Source: Chthoniobacter flavus | GTDB taxonomy: Bacteria > Verrucomicrobiota > Verrucomicrobiia > Chthoniobacterales > JACTMZ01 | Length of the DNA stretch: 34,367 nucleotides | Reading direction: 5' to 3' | NCBI GenBank assembly: GCA_945871065.1 | Contig: CAMBUL010000025.1 | Span: 1-34,367, forward strand | In this document: positions 1 through 11,081 of the stretch, one piece after another | Position numbering within the stretch: position 1 is the first letter of the stretch | Layout: every line of letters begins with the position of its first letter | The notes under the pieces: generated by a model | What the model saw: the letters and a program-made list of their open reading frames with translations, nothing else | What the model was told of the DNA's origin: nothing | Databases searched by the model: none | Program-made: the position numbers and the translations under genes

Positions 1-478
1 TTGCGGCGCTTGGCCTTCTTCCACGCGGCCCGTGCTGCGCGATAAGTGTCCACCGCACGATGGGCAATCTCTTTCCATTCGACCTTCACCCAATACGGAT
101 CATCGGCCAAGAGATCGACCGCGCTCTCCGCCAACCGCCGCGCCTCGAACAGATCCGGGGGCAACGAGGCCCGCATATGGTGAGCTTCCCCCGGCGCATA
201 TTTGTCGGCAAAACCTTGCACGATGGTGACGTCACGGGTCTCCGCGAAAAGATCTTTCAAGGCACGACATGGTTCTAAGAATGTCTCCTGCCAGACCTTG
301 CTGCGCGACACCAACCGAGACAATGACTGCAGCCGCTTGACCCGGGTGCGCACAAAATGGGCCTGCCCGGCAGGGTCATGCGGAAACTTTTCGATCGCCC
401 GCAGCGCCTGCCTCAACAACTGCCACAAGGCAGCCCGCAAGGCCGAACCTGGCGCGAACTTCCGGGGAGAAGGCCTCA
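1..478 (-). CDS. CHAD-domain-like protein, C-terminus truncated by window edge
   Basis: Reverse-strand reading from ATG at 478 is open to base 1: MRPSPRKFAPGSALRAALWQLLRQALRAIEKFPHDPAGQAHFVRTRVKRLQSLSRLVSRSKVWQETFLEPCRALKDLFAETRDVTIV... This has the helical, basic H-x-x-R-x-x-x-K-R-L-like pattern of CHAD domains. It is absent from the ORF track because it has no stop inside the window. Confidence 0.6.
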
Positions 479-718
479 TAAAAGCCTATATTCACCCACG
501 CGCCCCGCCCCAGCAAGCAGCGGAATGTGACAAATCACCTTCCCCTCAATCAGGACTCCCCCCGTACCGCACCACTCCTTCCCGGCTCGGGCCGAACCGG
601 CAACCTAGTTTCTACGCGCCATGGCGTTGCGCCTAGATCCCAGTGACCCACGCCGCCTTGACCTAGTTTTCCACAACAGGCGTGCTCGGCTCACCCAGAA
701 AATGCCATCTACGATGGG

Positions 719-1969
719 TCATAGCCCCGCCTTAATCCACGCCATCGTTTTCTCTGCCAGTTTGCCCAGGGCCTCGACGCTCTGCGCAAGGTGCTCCTCT
801 CTAGTGTCCTCGATCTTATTGTGACTTATCCCATGCAGGCTTTGCGTGAAGATCATCACCGTTGGCACCCCTGCCATGCCCATCTCGGCGGCATCGTGCA
901 GCGGGCCGGAGGGCAAACGGTGCGATACGCCGCAGGTTTCCTTGATGGCCTCTTCGCAAAGATTTACCAGAGCCGGATCAAACGGCGCGGGCGCGATATG
1001 CCACAAACGTTCCCACTCCACCGCACAGCCTGATTCCTTGGCGAAGCGCTCGCTGGCCGCCCGGGCCTCGGCATGCATCGCGGCCAGCTTGTCCGCCTCG
1101 AGGTGCCGCTGGTCCAGAGTGATCCGGCAATCGGCAACCACGCTAGTCACGATCCCCGGCTTCGTCGTGCACGAACCGATGGTGCAGACCCCCATGCCGC
1201 TGCGCTTGGCGATCTCGTAAATCTCCAAGCTCATCCGTGCCGCGGCAAGAAAGGCGTCCCTGCGGCGGTCCATCGGTGTGCTCCCGGAATGCGCGGCTTG
1301 GCCGCGAAAGGTGATGGCATGGCGCTCTACCCCGAATGTGCCCAGCACCGCACCGAGCGGCAGATCCATGTCGAGAAGCACCGGCCCCTGTTCGATATGA
1401 AGTTCGAGGTAAGCCGCGGCATTTTTCAGTTCCTTGCCGCAGTCCTTCACTTTTTCGAAATCAATGCCGACCTCCTTCAGCGCATCCGGCAATTTGATCC
1501 CGTCTTGATCGACCAACCCGCGCGCCTCCTCGATGTCGAGGCGGCCCGAGCAGGCGGACGAACCGAACAAACTCTTGCCGAACCGCGCCCCTTCCTCGTC
1601 GGCCCAATCGACCACCCGCACAGTGACCGGCGGCTTGCCGTGGTATTGCGCGCTTATCCGCCGCAGCACCTCAACCCCGGCGAGCGTGCCGAGGCAGCCG
1701 TCGAGCCATCCGCCGTTGGGGACCGAATCGATGTGGCCGCCGATGAGCAATTCCTTTTCACTATCGCCCCGCAGGGTGGCCCAAAGATTCCCCGCCGCAT
1801 CGTCATGCATCTCGACCGGGAGCCCCTCAAAACGTTTGCGCAAAAAATCCCGCGCCGCCACCCACACCGGCGTGAAGGCCACCCGCTGTGCGCCGTCCGC
1901 ATCGCCAGTCAACGCACGCAACTCTTTGAGTTCATATATTGTCCGCTCAGGAGAAAGTGCCTTGCTCAT
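719..1969 (-). CDS. Zn-dependent M20-family N-carbamoyl amidohydrolase (beta-ureidopropionase / allantoate amidohydrolase-like)
   Basis: Motifs GGHIDSVPNGGWLDGCLGTLAG, WADEEGARFGKSLFGSSACSG, ELHIEQGPVL and HSGSTPMDRRRDA match the amidase/hydantoinase/carbamoylase M20 family. Start at MSKALSPERT (1969) preferred over 1984. Genomic context with preTA and dihydropyrimidinase favours beta-ureidopropionase. Confidence 0.88.
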   Translation of the reverse strand: MSKALSPERTIYELKELRALTGDADGAQRVAFTPVWVAARDFLRKRFEGLPVEMHDDAAGNLWATLRGDSEKELLIGGHIDSVPNGGWLDGCLGTLAGVEVLRRISAQYHGKPPVTVRVVDWADEEGARFGKSLFGSSACSGRLDIEEARGLVDQDGIKLPDALKEVGIDFEKVKDCGKELKNAAAYLELHIEQGPVLLDMDLPLGAVLGTFGVERHAITFRGQAAHSGSTPMDRRRDAFLAAARMSLEIYEIAKRSGMGVCTIGSCTTKPGIVTSVVADCRITLDQRHLEADKLAAMHAEARAASERFAKESGCAVEWERLWHIAPAPFDPALVNLCEEAIKETCGVSHRLPSGPLHDAAEMGMAGVPTVMIFTQSLHGISHNKIEDTREEHLAQSVEALGKLAEKTMAWIKAGL

Positions 1970-2032
1970 GCCGCAAATGTGCAAGGAAAGTCTTTACCGA
2001 ACCACTGAAAACTGAACACTGAAAATTCCCTC

Positions 2033-3478
2033 ATGCTTATTAAACCGCTGCTCGATGCCGGGACGGCCGCCAGAAACATGGCGGAAAAAGAAGCCCGCTA
2101 CGCTCCGCAGGAAGCCCTCATAGAGTCCAACCGCTGCCTTTTCTGTTTCGACGCACCATGCATCATGGCTTGTCCTACCGGGATCGACATCCCGTCGTTC
2201 ATCAAAAAGATCGCCAACGGTAATCCGACCGGATCGGCCCGCACCATTCTCACCGCCAACGTCCTTGGCGCCAGTTGCGCCCGCGTCTGCCCGACTGAAG
2301 TCCTCTGTGAAGGCGCCTGTGTTGTTCTCGACCTTGAGGGCGACCCGGTGAAAATCGGACGCCTCCAGCGCTACGCCACGGATTACGTTTTCGAGCACCA
2401 AATCGACGTCCTCCAAGCCCCGGCAAAAAAGAACGGCAAAAAGGTCGCCATCCTCGGCGCCGGCCCGGCAGGACTCGGCTGCGCGGCGGAACTCGCCCAA
2501 CTAGGCTACGATACCACCGTCTTCGACAAAAAGAAAGAAGGCGGCGGCCTCAACACCTACGGCATCGCCTACTACAAAATGCCGCCGAAAATCAGTCTCG
2601 ACGAAGTCAAAATGATCGAGCGCCTCGGTGTGAAATTTCAATACGGCGTGGAAATCGGCAAGGACCTCACCATGCCCGAACTCGAAAAAAACTACGACGC
2701 CATCTTCCTCGCCCTCGGCCTCGGCGGGGCCAACCGCCTCGGCATTCCCGGCGAAGATCTCCCCGAAGTGGTTGACGCCCTCGAATTTATCGAGTGGATC
2801 CACACCAAACCGCTCCACGAAGTCCCCGTCGGCCGCCGCGTCGCCGTCCTCGGCTGCGGCAACACCGCCATCGACGCCGTCAGCCAATCCAAACGCCTCG
2901 GGGCCGATGTCGCCACTATCATTTACCGCCGAGGCGAGGACGACATGCCCGCCTACGGCTTCGAATACGAACTGGCCAAAAACGACGGCGCCACTTTCCA
3001 CTTCCACACCATCCCGACCGAAGTGCTCGCCGAAAACGGACACGTCAAAGCCCTCCGCCTGGCCAAGACCGAAACCCGCGACGGCAAAGTGCAAATTATC
3101 CCCGGCAGCGAATGGACCGAGGAATTCGACCTCGTGCTCAAAGCCGTCGGACAAGAAAAGCAATCCAGCGCCTTCGAAAAACTCTTCCCCAGCCTCAAAC
3201 TCGACCGCAAAGGACGCGTCGAACACAATCCCGAGACCATGGCGACCAGCGTTCCGAAACTTTTCGTCGGCGGTGACTGCGCTAATGGCGGACGCGAAGT
3301 GGTCAACGCCGTGGCCGAAGGCAAAAAAGCCGCCCGCGGGATCAATGCCCTGCTGACCAAGCAAAACGTCACTGGTCCCGTCCAACCCTCCCGCTACGGC
3401 GCCAAAGACGGCGCCCTCGGCTCCGGCTTCAACCACCCCATCCGCGTCCCCGAACTTCTCGCCGCGATGAATTCTTAA
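2033..3478 (+). CDS. preT: NAD-dependent dihydropyrimidine dehydrogenase subunit PreT
   Basis: N-terminal Fe-S cysteine pattern CLFCFDAPCIMACPTGIDIPSFI...CARVCPTEVLCEGACV, then FAD/NAD-binding GAGPAGLGCAAELA and GCGNTAIDA. Directly followed by preA. Confidence 0.92.
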   Translation: MLIKPLLDAGTAARNMAEKEARYAPQEALIESNRCLFCFDAPCIMACPTGIDIPSFIKKIANGNPTGSARTILTANVLGASCARVCPTEVLCEGACVVLDLEGDPVKIGRLQRYATDYVFEHQIDVLQAPAKKNGKKVAILGAGPAGLGCAAELAQLGYDTTVFDKKKEGGGLNTYGIAYYKMPPKISLDEVKMIERLGVKFQYGVEIGKDLTMPELEKNYDAIFLALGLGGANRLGIPGEDLPEVVDALEFIEWIHTKPLHEVPVGRRVAVLGCGNTAIDAVSQSKRLGADVATIIYRRGEDDMPAYGFEYELAKNDGATFHFHTIPTEVLAENGHVKALRLAKTETRDGKVQIIPGSEWTEEFDLVLKAVGQEKQSSAFEKLFPSLKLDRKGRVEHNPETMATSVPKLFVGGDCANGGREVVNAVAEGKKAARGINALLTKQNVTGPVQPSRYGAKDGALGSGFNHPIRVPELLAAMNS

Positions 3479-3509
3479 TCTCAGCGCAAGACACACGTCA
3501 CCTCTTCCC

Positions 3510-4820
3510 ATGGCCGACCTCTCGATCAACTTCGCCGGAGTCAAATCCCCTAACCCATTCTGGATCGCCAGCGGCCCGCCCTCCAACACCGCCTACCAAT
3601 CCCACCGCGCTTTCGAAGCCGGTTGGGGCGGCATCGTCTGGAAAACGATCGGCGACCCCATCGTCAACGTCTCCTCCCGCTACTCCGCGCTCAACCTCGG
3701 CGGACAGCGCATGGTCGGCTTCAACAACATCGAACTGATCAGCGACCGCTCGCCCGAAACCAACTTCCGTGAAATCAAGGAAGTCAAAGACCGCTGGCCG
3801 AATCACGCGGTCATCGCCTCGCTCATGGTCGACACCCGCGAGCGGTGGCACGAATTCGTCAAACGCTCCGCCGACTGCGGCGCCGACGGCATCGAACTCA
3901 ACTTCGGTTGCCCACACGGCATGTGCGAACGCGGCATGGGCTCCGCGGTCGGACAAAACCCCGACGTGGCCGAAACCATTGTCGGCTGGGTCATGGAAGC
4001 CGCCGAAATTCCGGTCATCGTCAAACTCACCCCGAACATCACCAACGTCGTCTACGCCGCCCGCGCGGCCAAACGCGCCGGGGCCGACGCCATTTCACTA
4101 ATCAACACGATCAACAGCATCACCAACGTCAACCTCGACACCCTCACCCCCGAGCCCTCCGTGCGCGGACTCAGCTCGCACGGCGGCTATTGCGGCCCAG
4201 CGGTCAAACCCATCGCCCTCAACATGGTGCAAAGCTGCGCCGCCGACCCCGAAGTCGGACTCCCCATCTCCGGCATCGGCGGCATCGGCAACTGGCGTGA
4301 CGCCGCCGAGTTCCTCGCACTCGGCTCCCTTAGCCTCCAAGTCTGCACCGCCGTCATGCACTACGGCTTCCGTATCGTCGAGGACATGAACGAGGGCCTC
4401 TCGGATTACCTCGATTCGAAAGGCTACAAAAGCGTTGCCGACTTCTCCGGCGCCGCCGTCAAAAGCCTCTCCGACTGGCAATACCTCGACCTTAATTACA
4501 AACGCGTCGCCCGCATCGACTATGACAAATGCATCGGGTGCAATCTTTGCTACATCTCCTGCGAGGACGGCGCTCACCAATGCATCGACCTGGTCGACAG
4601 CGCTCCCTACGGACTCGGCCCCGGCCGCGTCCCCGGCAAACCCGTCCCCAAAGTCCGCGAAGAAGACTGCGTCGGCTGCAACCTCTGTTCCATTGTCTGC
4701 CCCGTCGACGACTGCATCACCATGGTTGAAATCGAAACCGGTCGCGAAAAGTTCAGTTGGAACGATTACCAGGCCCGCCTGGCCAAGGGCGAAATGCAGC
4801 CCATCCCCGCCCACCCCTGA
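3510..4820 (+). CDS. preA: NAD-dependent dihydropyrimidine dehydrogenase subunit PreA
   Basis: DHOD-like barrel with catalytic-loop NFGCPHGMCERGMGSAVGQ, and two C-terminal 4Fe-4S motifs (CIGCNLCYISC; CVGCNLCSIVCPVDDC). Confidence 0.94.
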   Translation: MADLSINFAGVKSPNPFWIASGPPSNTAYQSHRAFEAGWGGIVWKTIGDPIVNVSSRYSALNLGGQRMVGFNNIELISDRSPETNFREIKEVKDRWPNHAVIASLMVDTRERWHEFVKRSADCGADGIELNFGCPHGMCERGMGSAVGQNPDVAETIVGWVMEAAEIPVIVKLTPNITNVVYAARAAKRAGADAISLINTINSITNVNLDTLTPEPSVRGLSSHGGYCGPAVKPIALNMVQSCAADPEVGLPISGIGGIGNWRDAAEFLALGSLSLQVCTAVMHYGFRIVEDMNEGLSDYLDSKGYKSVADFSGAAVKSLSDWQYLDLNYKRVARIDYDKCIGCNLCYISCEDGAHQCIDLVDSAPYGLGPGRVPGKPVPKVREEDCVGCNLCSIVCPVDDCITMVEIETGREKFSWNDYQARLAKGEMQPIPAHP

Positions 4821-4825
4821 CTTTT

Positions 4826-6319
4826 ATGAGCAAAATCCTGCCCGTTCCGCTGTTCATCGGCGGCGATTGGACGAACGTCTCCGGCGTCGCCACCACCCCC
4901 GTCTACAATCCTTCCATCGGCGAAATCATCGCCGAAACCCCGCTCTGCGGTGCTGATGTTATCGACCAGGCCGTCCGCGCCGCGGCTGATGCTTACCCGC
5001 AATGGATGGAAACCCCGCCCGTCGAGCGCGCGCGGATTCTGATGAAGCTCAAGGTCCTGCTGGAGGACCATTTCGAGGAGTTGGCGCAAAGCGTGACCCG
5101 CGAACACGGCAAAACGCTGACCGAAGCACGTGGCGAGATCCGCCGCGGACTCGAGAACATCGAATTCGCCTGCGGCGCGCCGACCCTCCTCATGGGCGAA
5201 TCCCTCGAGAATGTCGCCCGCGGCATCGACTGCGATTCCATCCGCCAGCCGCTTGGCGTTGTCGCGGGTATCACCCCTTTTAACTTTCCCGCCATGGTGC
5301 CTCTTTGGATGTGGCCCATGGCCATCGCCTGTGGAAACACATTCATCCTCAAACCGAGCGAGAAAGTTCCACTCACCTCGGTGCGCATTGCGCAGCTCGC
5401 GCAAAAAGCCGGTCTCCCCGACGGAGTGCTCAACCTCGTCCACGGCGGACGGGAAGCTGTGGATGCCATCCTGCGCCACCCCACGATCAAAGCCATCTCC
5501 TTCGTCGGATCCACCCCCGTCGCAAAATACATCTTTGAAACCGGCACCGCGCACGGCAAGCGAGTCCAAGCCGCGGGCGGCGCAAAAAATTTCGTCCTAA
5601 TTATGCCGGATGCGGATATCGCCAATTCCGCCACCGGTCTGGTCGAGTCCGCCTTCGGCTGCGCAGGTGAACGCTGCATGGCCAGTTCCACCGCCATCGC
5701 CATCGGTGAGGCCGCCCACACCGTTATTCCCGCGCTCGTCGATGTCGTTTCGAAAATCCGGGTCGGTCCCACCGACCGCGACCCGCAGGCTCAAATGGGT
5801 GCGGTCATCTCCCGTGAGCACGCTGATCGCGTCTGCAATCTGATCACGCAGGCCGCCGATCAAGGTGCCAAACCCCTGACCGATGGACGCCACACCAAAG
5901 TCGCCTCGGCTCCCAAAGGTTTCTACGTCGGCCCCACTGTGCTCGACCATGTGCTTCCTGACATGATCACCATGCAAGAAGAGGTGTTCGGTCCCGTGCT
6001 CAACGTCGTCCGCATGGAGGACCTTGAGGGCGCCATCGACCTGGCAAACCGTTCGATTTACGGCAACGGTGCCGCCATCTTCACCCGGAGCGGCAAGGCG
6101 GCCCGCGAATTCCGCCACCGCATCCAAGCCGGCATGGTCGGCATCAACATCGGCGTTCCCGCGCCCATGGCTTTCTTCCCCTTCAGCGGATGGAACCAAT
6201 CCTTCTTCGGTGACCTCCACATCCAAGGCCGCGAAAGCGTCGCTTTCTACACCCAGCATAAAGTCACGACCACTCGCTGGTTCAGCTACGGGGAAGGCAA
6301 TATTTGGAGTGACAAGTGA
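4826..6319 (+). CDS. mmsA: CoA-acylating methylmalonate/malonate-semialdehyde dehydrogenase
   Basis: ALDH superfamily; FNFPAMVPLWMWPMAIACGNTFILKPSEKVP and catalytic GCAGERCMASS are typical of MMSDH. Start at MSKILPVPLFIGG (ATG 4826) is preferred over the upstream 4757 ATG, which lies within preA. Confidence 0.92.
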   Translation: MSKILPVPLFIGGDWTNVSGVATTPVYNPSIGEIIAETPLCGADVIDQAVRAAADAYPQWMETPPVERARILMKLKVLLEDHFEELAQSVTREHGKTLTEARGEIRRGLENIEFACGAPTLLMGESLENVARGIDCDSIRQPLGVVAGITPFNFPAMVPLWMWPMAIACGNTFILKPSEKVPLTSVRIAQLAQKAGLPDGVLNLVHGGREAVDAILRHPTIKAISFVGSTPVAKYIFETGTAHGKRVQAAGGAKNFVLIMPDADIANSATGLVESAFGCAGERCMASSTAIAIGEAAHTVIPALVDVVSKIRVGPTDRDPQAQMGAVISREHADRVCNLITQAADQGAKPLTDGRHTKVASAPKGFYVGPTVLDHVLPDMITMQEEVFGPVLNVVRMEDLEGAIDLANRSIYGNGAAIFTRSGKAAREFRHRIQAGMVGINIGVPAPMAFFPFSGWNQSFFGDLHIQGRESVAFYTQHKVTTTRWFSYGEGNIWSDK

Positions 6320-6326
6320 GACCGTC

Positions 6327-6430
6327 TCACAGGCTTTTGTAAATCTCTCGGCGATGTCCGACGAAAAGCAGATCCACCCGCTGCTCGGCCACGGAAAAGT
6401 CAGAGATCACGCGATCGCGGCCGGTTTGCG
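6327..6430 (-). pseudogene. C-terminal remnant of a RelE/ParE-type toxin
   Basis: Minus-strand frame shifted relative to the upstream antitoxin ORF reads ...GRDRVISDFSVAEQRVDLLFVGHRREIYKSL*, matching the end of RelE/ParE-fold toxins (RVIY...V.V..VGHRR.VY). No N-terminal portion is present. Confidence 0.6.
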
Positions 6431-6604
6431 AGCCGTCGCCTGTCCGGTGGCAATCTCCCCGCGGGCCCGCGCGATGGCATGAATGACCTCATCACGGACC
6501 ACAAGATCAACCTCGATCTTGTCATCGAGCCACGCCCGAAGATGGATCAGGTCCGCACGCGACAGGCGCTCTGCCGCGTGCTCGAATTCTTGCACCGTGC
6601 TCAT
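6407..6604 (-). CDS. Small antitoxin-like protein (partner of RelE/ParE-type toxin)
   Basis: MSTVQEFEHAAERLSRADLIHLRAWLDDKIEVDLVVRDEVIHAIARARGEIATGQATARKPAAIA resembles 'addiction module' antitoxins of the ...KLSxxELxxLRxWL... type. It lies immediately upstream of the toxin remnant. Confidence 0.6.
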   Translation of the reverse strand: MSTVQEFEHAAERLSRADLIHLRAWLDDKIEVDLVVRDEVIHAIARARGEIATGQATARKPAAIA

Positions 6605-6686
6605 GGACTGACATGATGGATCAATCTGCTGACCCAATCAATCGTTCTGGAACTCCACCCACTGGAAACTGAACACTGTCCCCGGT

Positions 6687-8069
6687 ATGTCACTTCTCCT
6701 TAAAAACGCCGATATCATCAACGCGGACACCCGCTACACCGCCGACATCCTTTGCGAAGGTGAAACTATCACGCGGATCGACCGGAACATCACCCCGCCC
6801 GCCGGCACCGAAGTCATCGATGCCACCGGCAAATACGTTTTCCCCGGCTTCATCGACCCGCATACCCACATTTATCTGCCGTTTATGGGCACCGTTTCGA
6901 AAGACAACTACGAAACCGGCACCAAAGCCGCCCTGGTGGGCGGCACCACCACGATTTTCGAAATGGTCTGCCCCGCACGCGACATGTCGCCCGCCGACGG
7001 CTTCGCCACTTGGCAGGCCCAAGCCGAAGGGAAGGCCTGCTGCGACTACACCTTCCACATGGGAGTGACCCGGTTCGATGCGGACTCGGCCCGGCAGTTG
7101 CGCGAGATCGTCAAGCAAGGCGTGGGCAGCTTCAAAGTGTTCCTCGCTTACCAAGGCGCTTTCGGGGTCGATGACACCGAACTCTGGCACACCCTCAAAC
7201 TGGCCAAAGAACTCGGCGTCATCGTCGCCGCGCACTGCGAAAACGAATCGCTCGTCGCCCAACTGCAGAAGGAACTCCTCGCTAGCGGACGCACCGGACC
7301 CGAGGCACACCATGACAGCCGCCCGCCCCGCGTCGAAGCCGAGGGCGTGCATCACTTGATGTCCTTCGCCGCCCTCACCGGCGCGCACACCTACATCGTC
7401 CATCTCAGCTGCAAGGAAGCCCTGCACGAAGCCATCGCCGCCCGCGCGCGCGGCGTCCATGTCTTCATCGAAACGCTCATCCAATACCTCGTCCTCGACA
7501 AAACCTACGCCGAAAAACCCGACTTCGAAGGCGCCAAATTCGTCATGTCTCCGCCCCTACGGGAAATCTCGAACCAAAACGTCATGTGGGACGGCTTGGC
7601 CAACGGACTGATCAACACCGTCGGCACCGACCACGCCCCGTTCGACTTCAAGGACCAGAAGCCGATGGGAAAAAATGACTTCACCAAGATCCCCAACGGC
7701 ATCCCGTCGATCGAAGACCGCATCAATCTCCTCTACACCCACGGAGTGAAAAGGGGCCGGCTCACCCTGCAGCAGCTGGTCGCTGTGGGCAGCACGAACG
7801 CCGCGAAAATCTTCGATCTCTACCCACGCAAAGGCGTCATCCAACCCGGCGCGGATGCCGACCTCGTCGTCTACGATCCGGATTACCGCGGCAAACTCTC
7901 AGTCAAGACCCAGACCCAAAACGTCGATTACAACGCCTTCGAAGGCTGGGAAATCGAAGGCCGTCCGTCCATCGTCACCGTCCGCGGTGAAATCGCTGTC
8001 CGGGACGGCAATTTCGTCGGAACCATCGGACGCGGACGCTTCCTCCAGCGCAAGCCCTCCCATTTCTGA
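6687..8069 (+). CDS. hydA: Dihydropyrimidinase (D-hydantoinase family)
   Basis: Amidohydrolase motifs DPHTHIYLPFMGT, SFKVFLAYQGAF (carboxylated Lys), AHCENE and GTDHAPFDFKDQK. Confidence 0.94.
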   Translation: MSLLLKNADIINADTRYTADILCEGETITRIDRNITPPAGTEVIDATGKYVFPGFIDPHTHIYLPFMGTVSKDNYETGTKAALVGGTTTIFEMVCPARDMSPADGFATWQAQAEGKACCDYTFHMGVTRFDADSARQLREIVKQGVGSFKVFLAYQGAFGVDDTELWHTLKLAKELGVIVAAHCENESLVAQLQKELLASGRTGPEAHHDSRPPRVEAEGVHHLMSFAALTGAHTYIVHLSCKEALHEAIAARARGVHVFIETLIQYLVLDKTYAEKPDFEGAKFVMSPPLREISNQNVMWDGLANGLINTVGTDHAPFDFKDQKPMGKNDFTKIPNGIPSIEDRINLLYTHGVKRGRLTLQQLVAVGSTNAAKIFDLYPRKGVIQPGADADLVVYDPDYRGKLSVKTQTQNVDYNAFEGWEIEGRPSIVTVRGEIAVRDGNFVGTIGRGRFLQRKPSHF

Positions 8070-8154
8070 ACCCGCCCGCTTGCCCCGCTTGCAGCGGCAG
8101 TCAGCGGCGCATTCCGAGACAAGCTGGAGCAAAGCGGAGCCAGCTGATACAATC

Positions 8155-9620
<1,466 letters not shown>

Positions 9621-9624
<4 letters not shown>

Positions 9625-10982
9625 AAACACCCGCGCTGCCCCCGACCAACCACCAACCCCAGGCCTACACCGGGCCATCCGCCGAGGAGGTTCTCGCACT
9701 GCGCAAGCAGTTCATGAACCCCGGCATCTTCCTCTATTATAAAAAGCCGCTCATGGTCGTGGAAGGCCGCCGTCAATACGTCTGGGACGAAAAGGGCAAG
9801 CGCTACCTCGACGGTCTCGGCGGTATCGTCACCGTTAGCGTCGGTCACTGCCACCCGCACGTCATTTCCGCGGGCAACAAACAAAGTGAACTCTACCAGC
9901 ACTCCACCACGATCTACCTGCATCCCAACGTGGTGCAATACGCAGAGAAACTCGCTTCGAAAATGCCCGGCAATTTGAAAATGTGCTACTTTGTCAATTC
10001 CGGTTCCGAGGCCAATGACCTCGCCCTGATGATGGCGCGTGCTTATACCGGCAACTATGACATCATCGCCCTGCGCAACGCTTACCACGGGGGCAACCAG
10101 TCGACCATGGGCATCACCGCCCACAGCACCTGGAAATACAACGTGCCCCACGGCTTTGGTTTCCACCACGCCCTCGCGCCTTATCCCTACCGTGGAACCT
10201 TCGGTTACGACGATCCCGAGGCCGGAGCGAAATACGCCAACGACGTCAAAGAACTTATCGAATATGCCACCCCGGGCAAAATCGCCGGCTTCATCGCGGA
10301 ATCCATCCAGGGCGTCGGCGGGTTCGTGGAATTCCCGGCGGGCTATCTTGAACACGTCTACGGCTATGTTCGCGCCGCCGGTGGCGTGTGCATGGCCGAC
10401 GAAGTACAAACCGGCTTCGGCCGTACGGGCACGCACTTTTGGGGATTCGAAACGCAGGGCGTCATCCCGGACATCGTCACCATGGCCAAGGGCATCGGTA
10501 ACGGTTGCCCCCTCGCCGCGGTGGTGACCACCCCGGAGATCGCCCAAGCTCTTGTCGGCAAAGTCCACTTCAACACCTTCGGCGGCAATCCTGTGGTCAG
10601 TGCCATGGGCAAAGCCGTGCTCGAGGTCATCGAAAATGAAGGCCTCCAGGAAAACTCCCGTCAATTGGGGGGGTACATTCTGGCCGGCTTGAACCGGCTG
10701 AAGGAAAAACACCCGATCATCGGCGACGTCCGCGGCAAGGGCCTCATGCTCGGCATCGAAATGGTAAAGGACCGCAAATCCAAGGAACCCGCCACGGCCG
10801 AATGCGCGCAAGTCCTCGAGACCGCCCGCGACCTCGGGCTCCTTCTCGGCAAAGGCGGCCTGCGCGGACAAGTCATTCGCTTCGCCCCGCCCATGTGCAT
10901 CAACCAAGCCGACGCCGACTTCCTCCTCGGAGTCCTCGACGAAAGCTTCAGCCGGTTGTCATCGGCTGCTGCTTCCAACTGA
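9621..10982 (+). CDS. Class III PLP-dependent aminotransferase, AGXT2-like (beta-alanine / 3-aminoisobutyrate:pyruvate or glyoxylate type)
   Basis: [75 protein letters not shown] and [16 protein letters not shown] (PLP Lys). ATGA overlap with the NCS1 stop codon. Confidence 0.88.
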
Positions 10983-11044
10983 CCAAGCGCCCGCCGCCGA
11001 CCAGCTGAAAGGTGGGGCCATTCAAATTTGAGAAGTTCAGGCGT

Positions 11045-11073
11045 TTGCCACGACCTGGAGCCCAAGCTACATT
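11045..11073 (+). promoter_or_regulatory. Candidate sigma70-like promoter TTGCCA-N17-TACATT, possibly giving a leaderless transcript
   Basis: -35 TTGCCA at 11045-11050, 17-nt spacer, -10 TACATT at 11068-11073; ATG of the small peptide at 11082, eight nt after the -10. Confidence 0.4.
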
Positions 11074-11081
11074 CGTACCTG

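Noticed and set aside
2501-3589. 362-aa minus-strand ORF
   Set aside because: Antisense to preT; codon-composition artefact.
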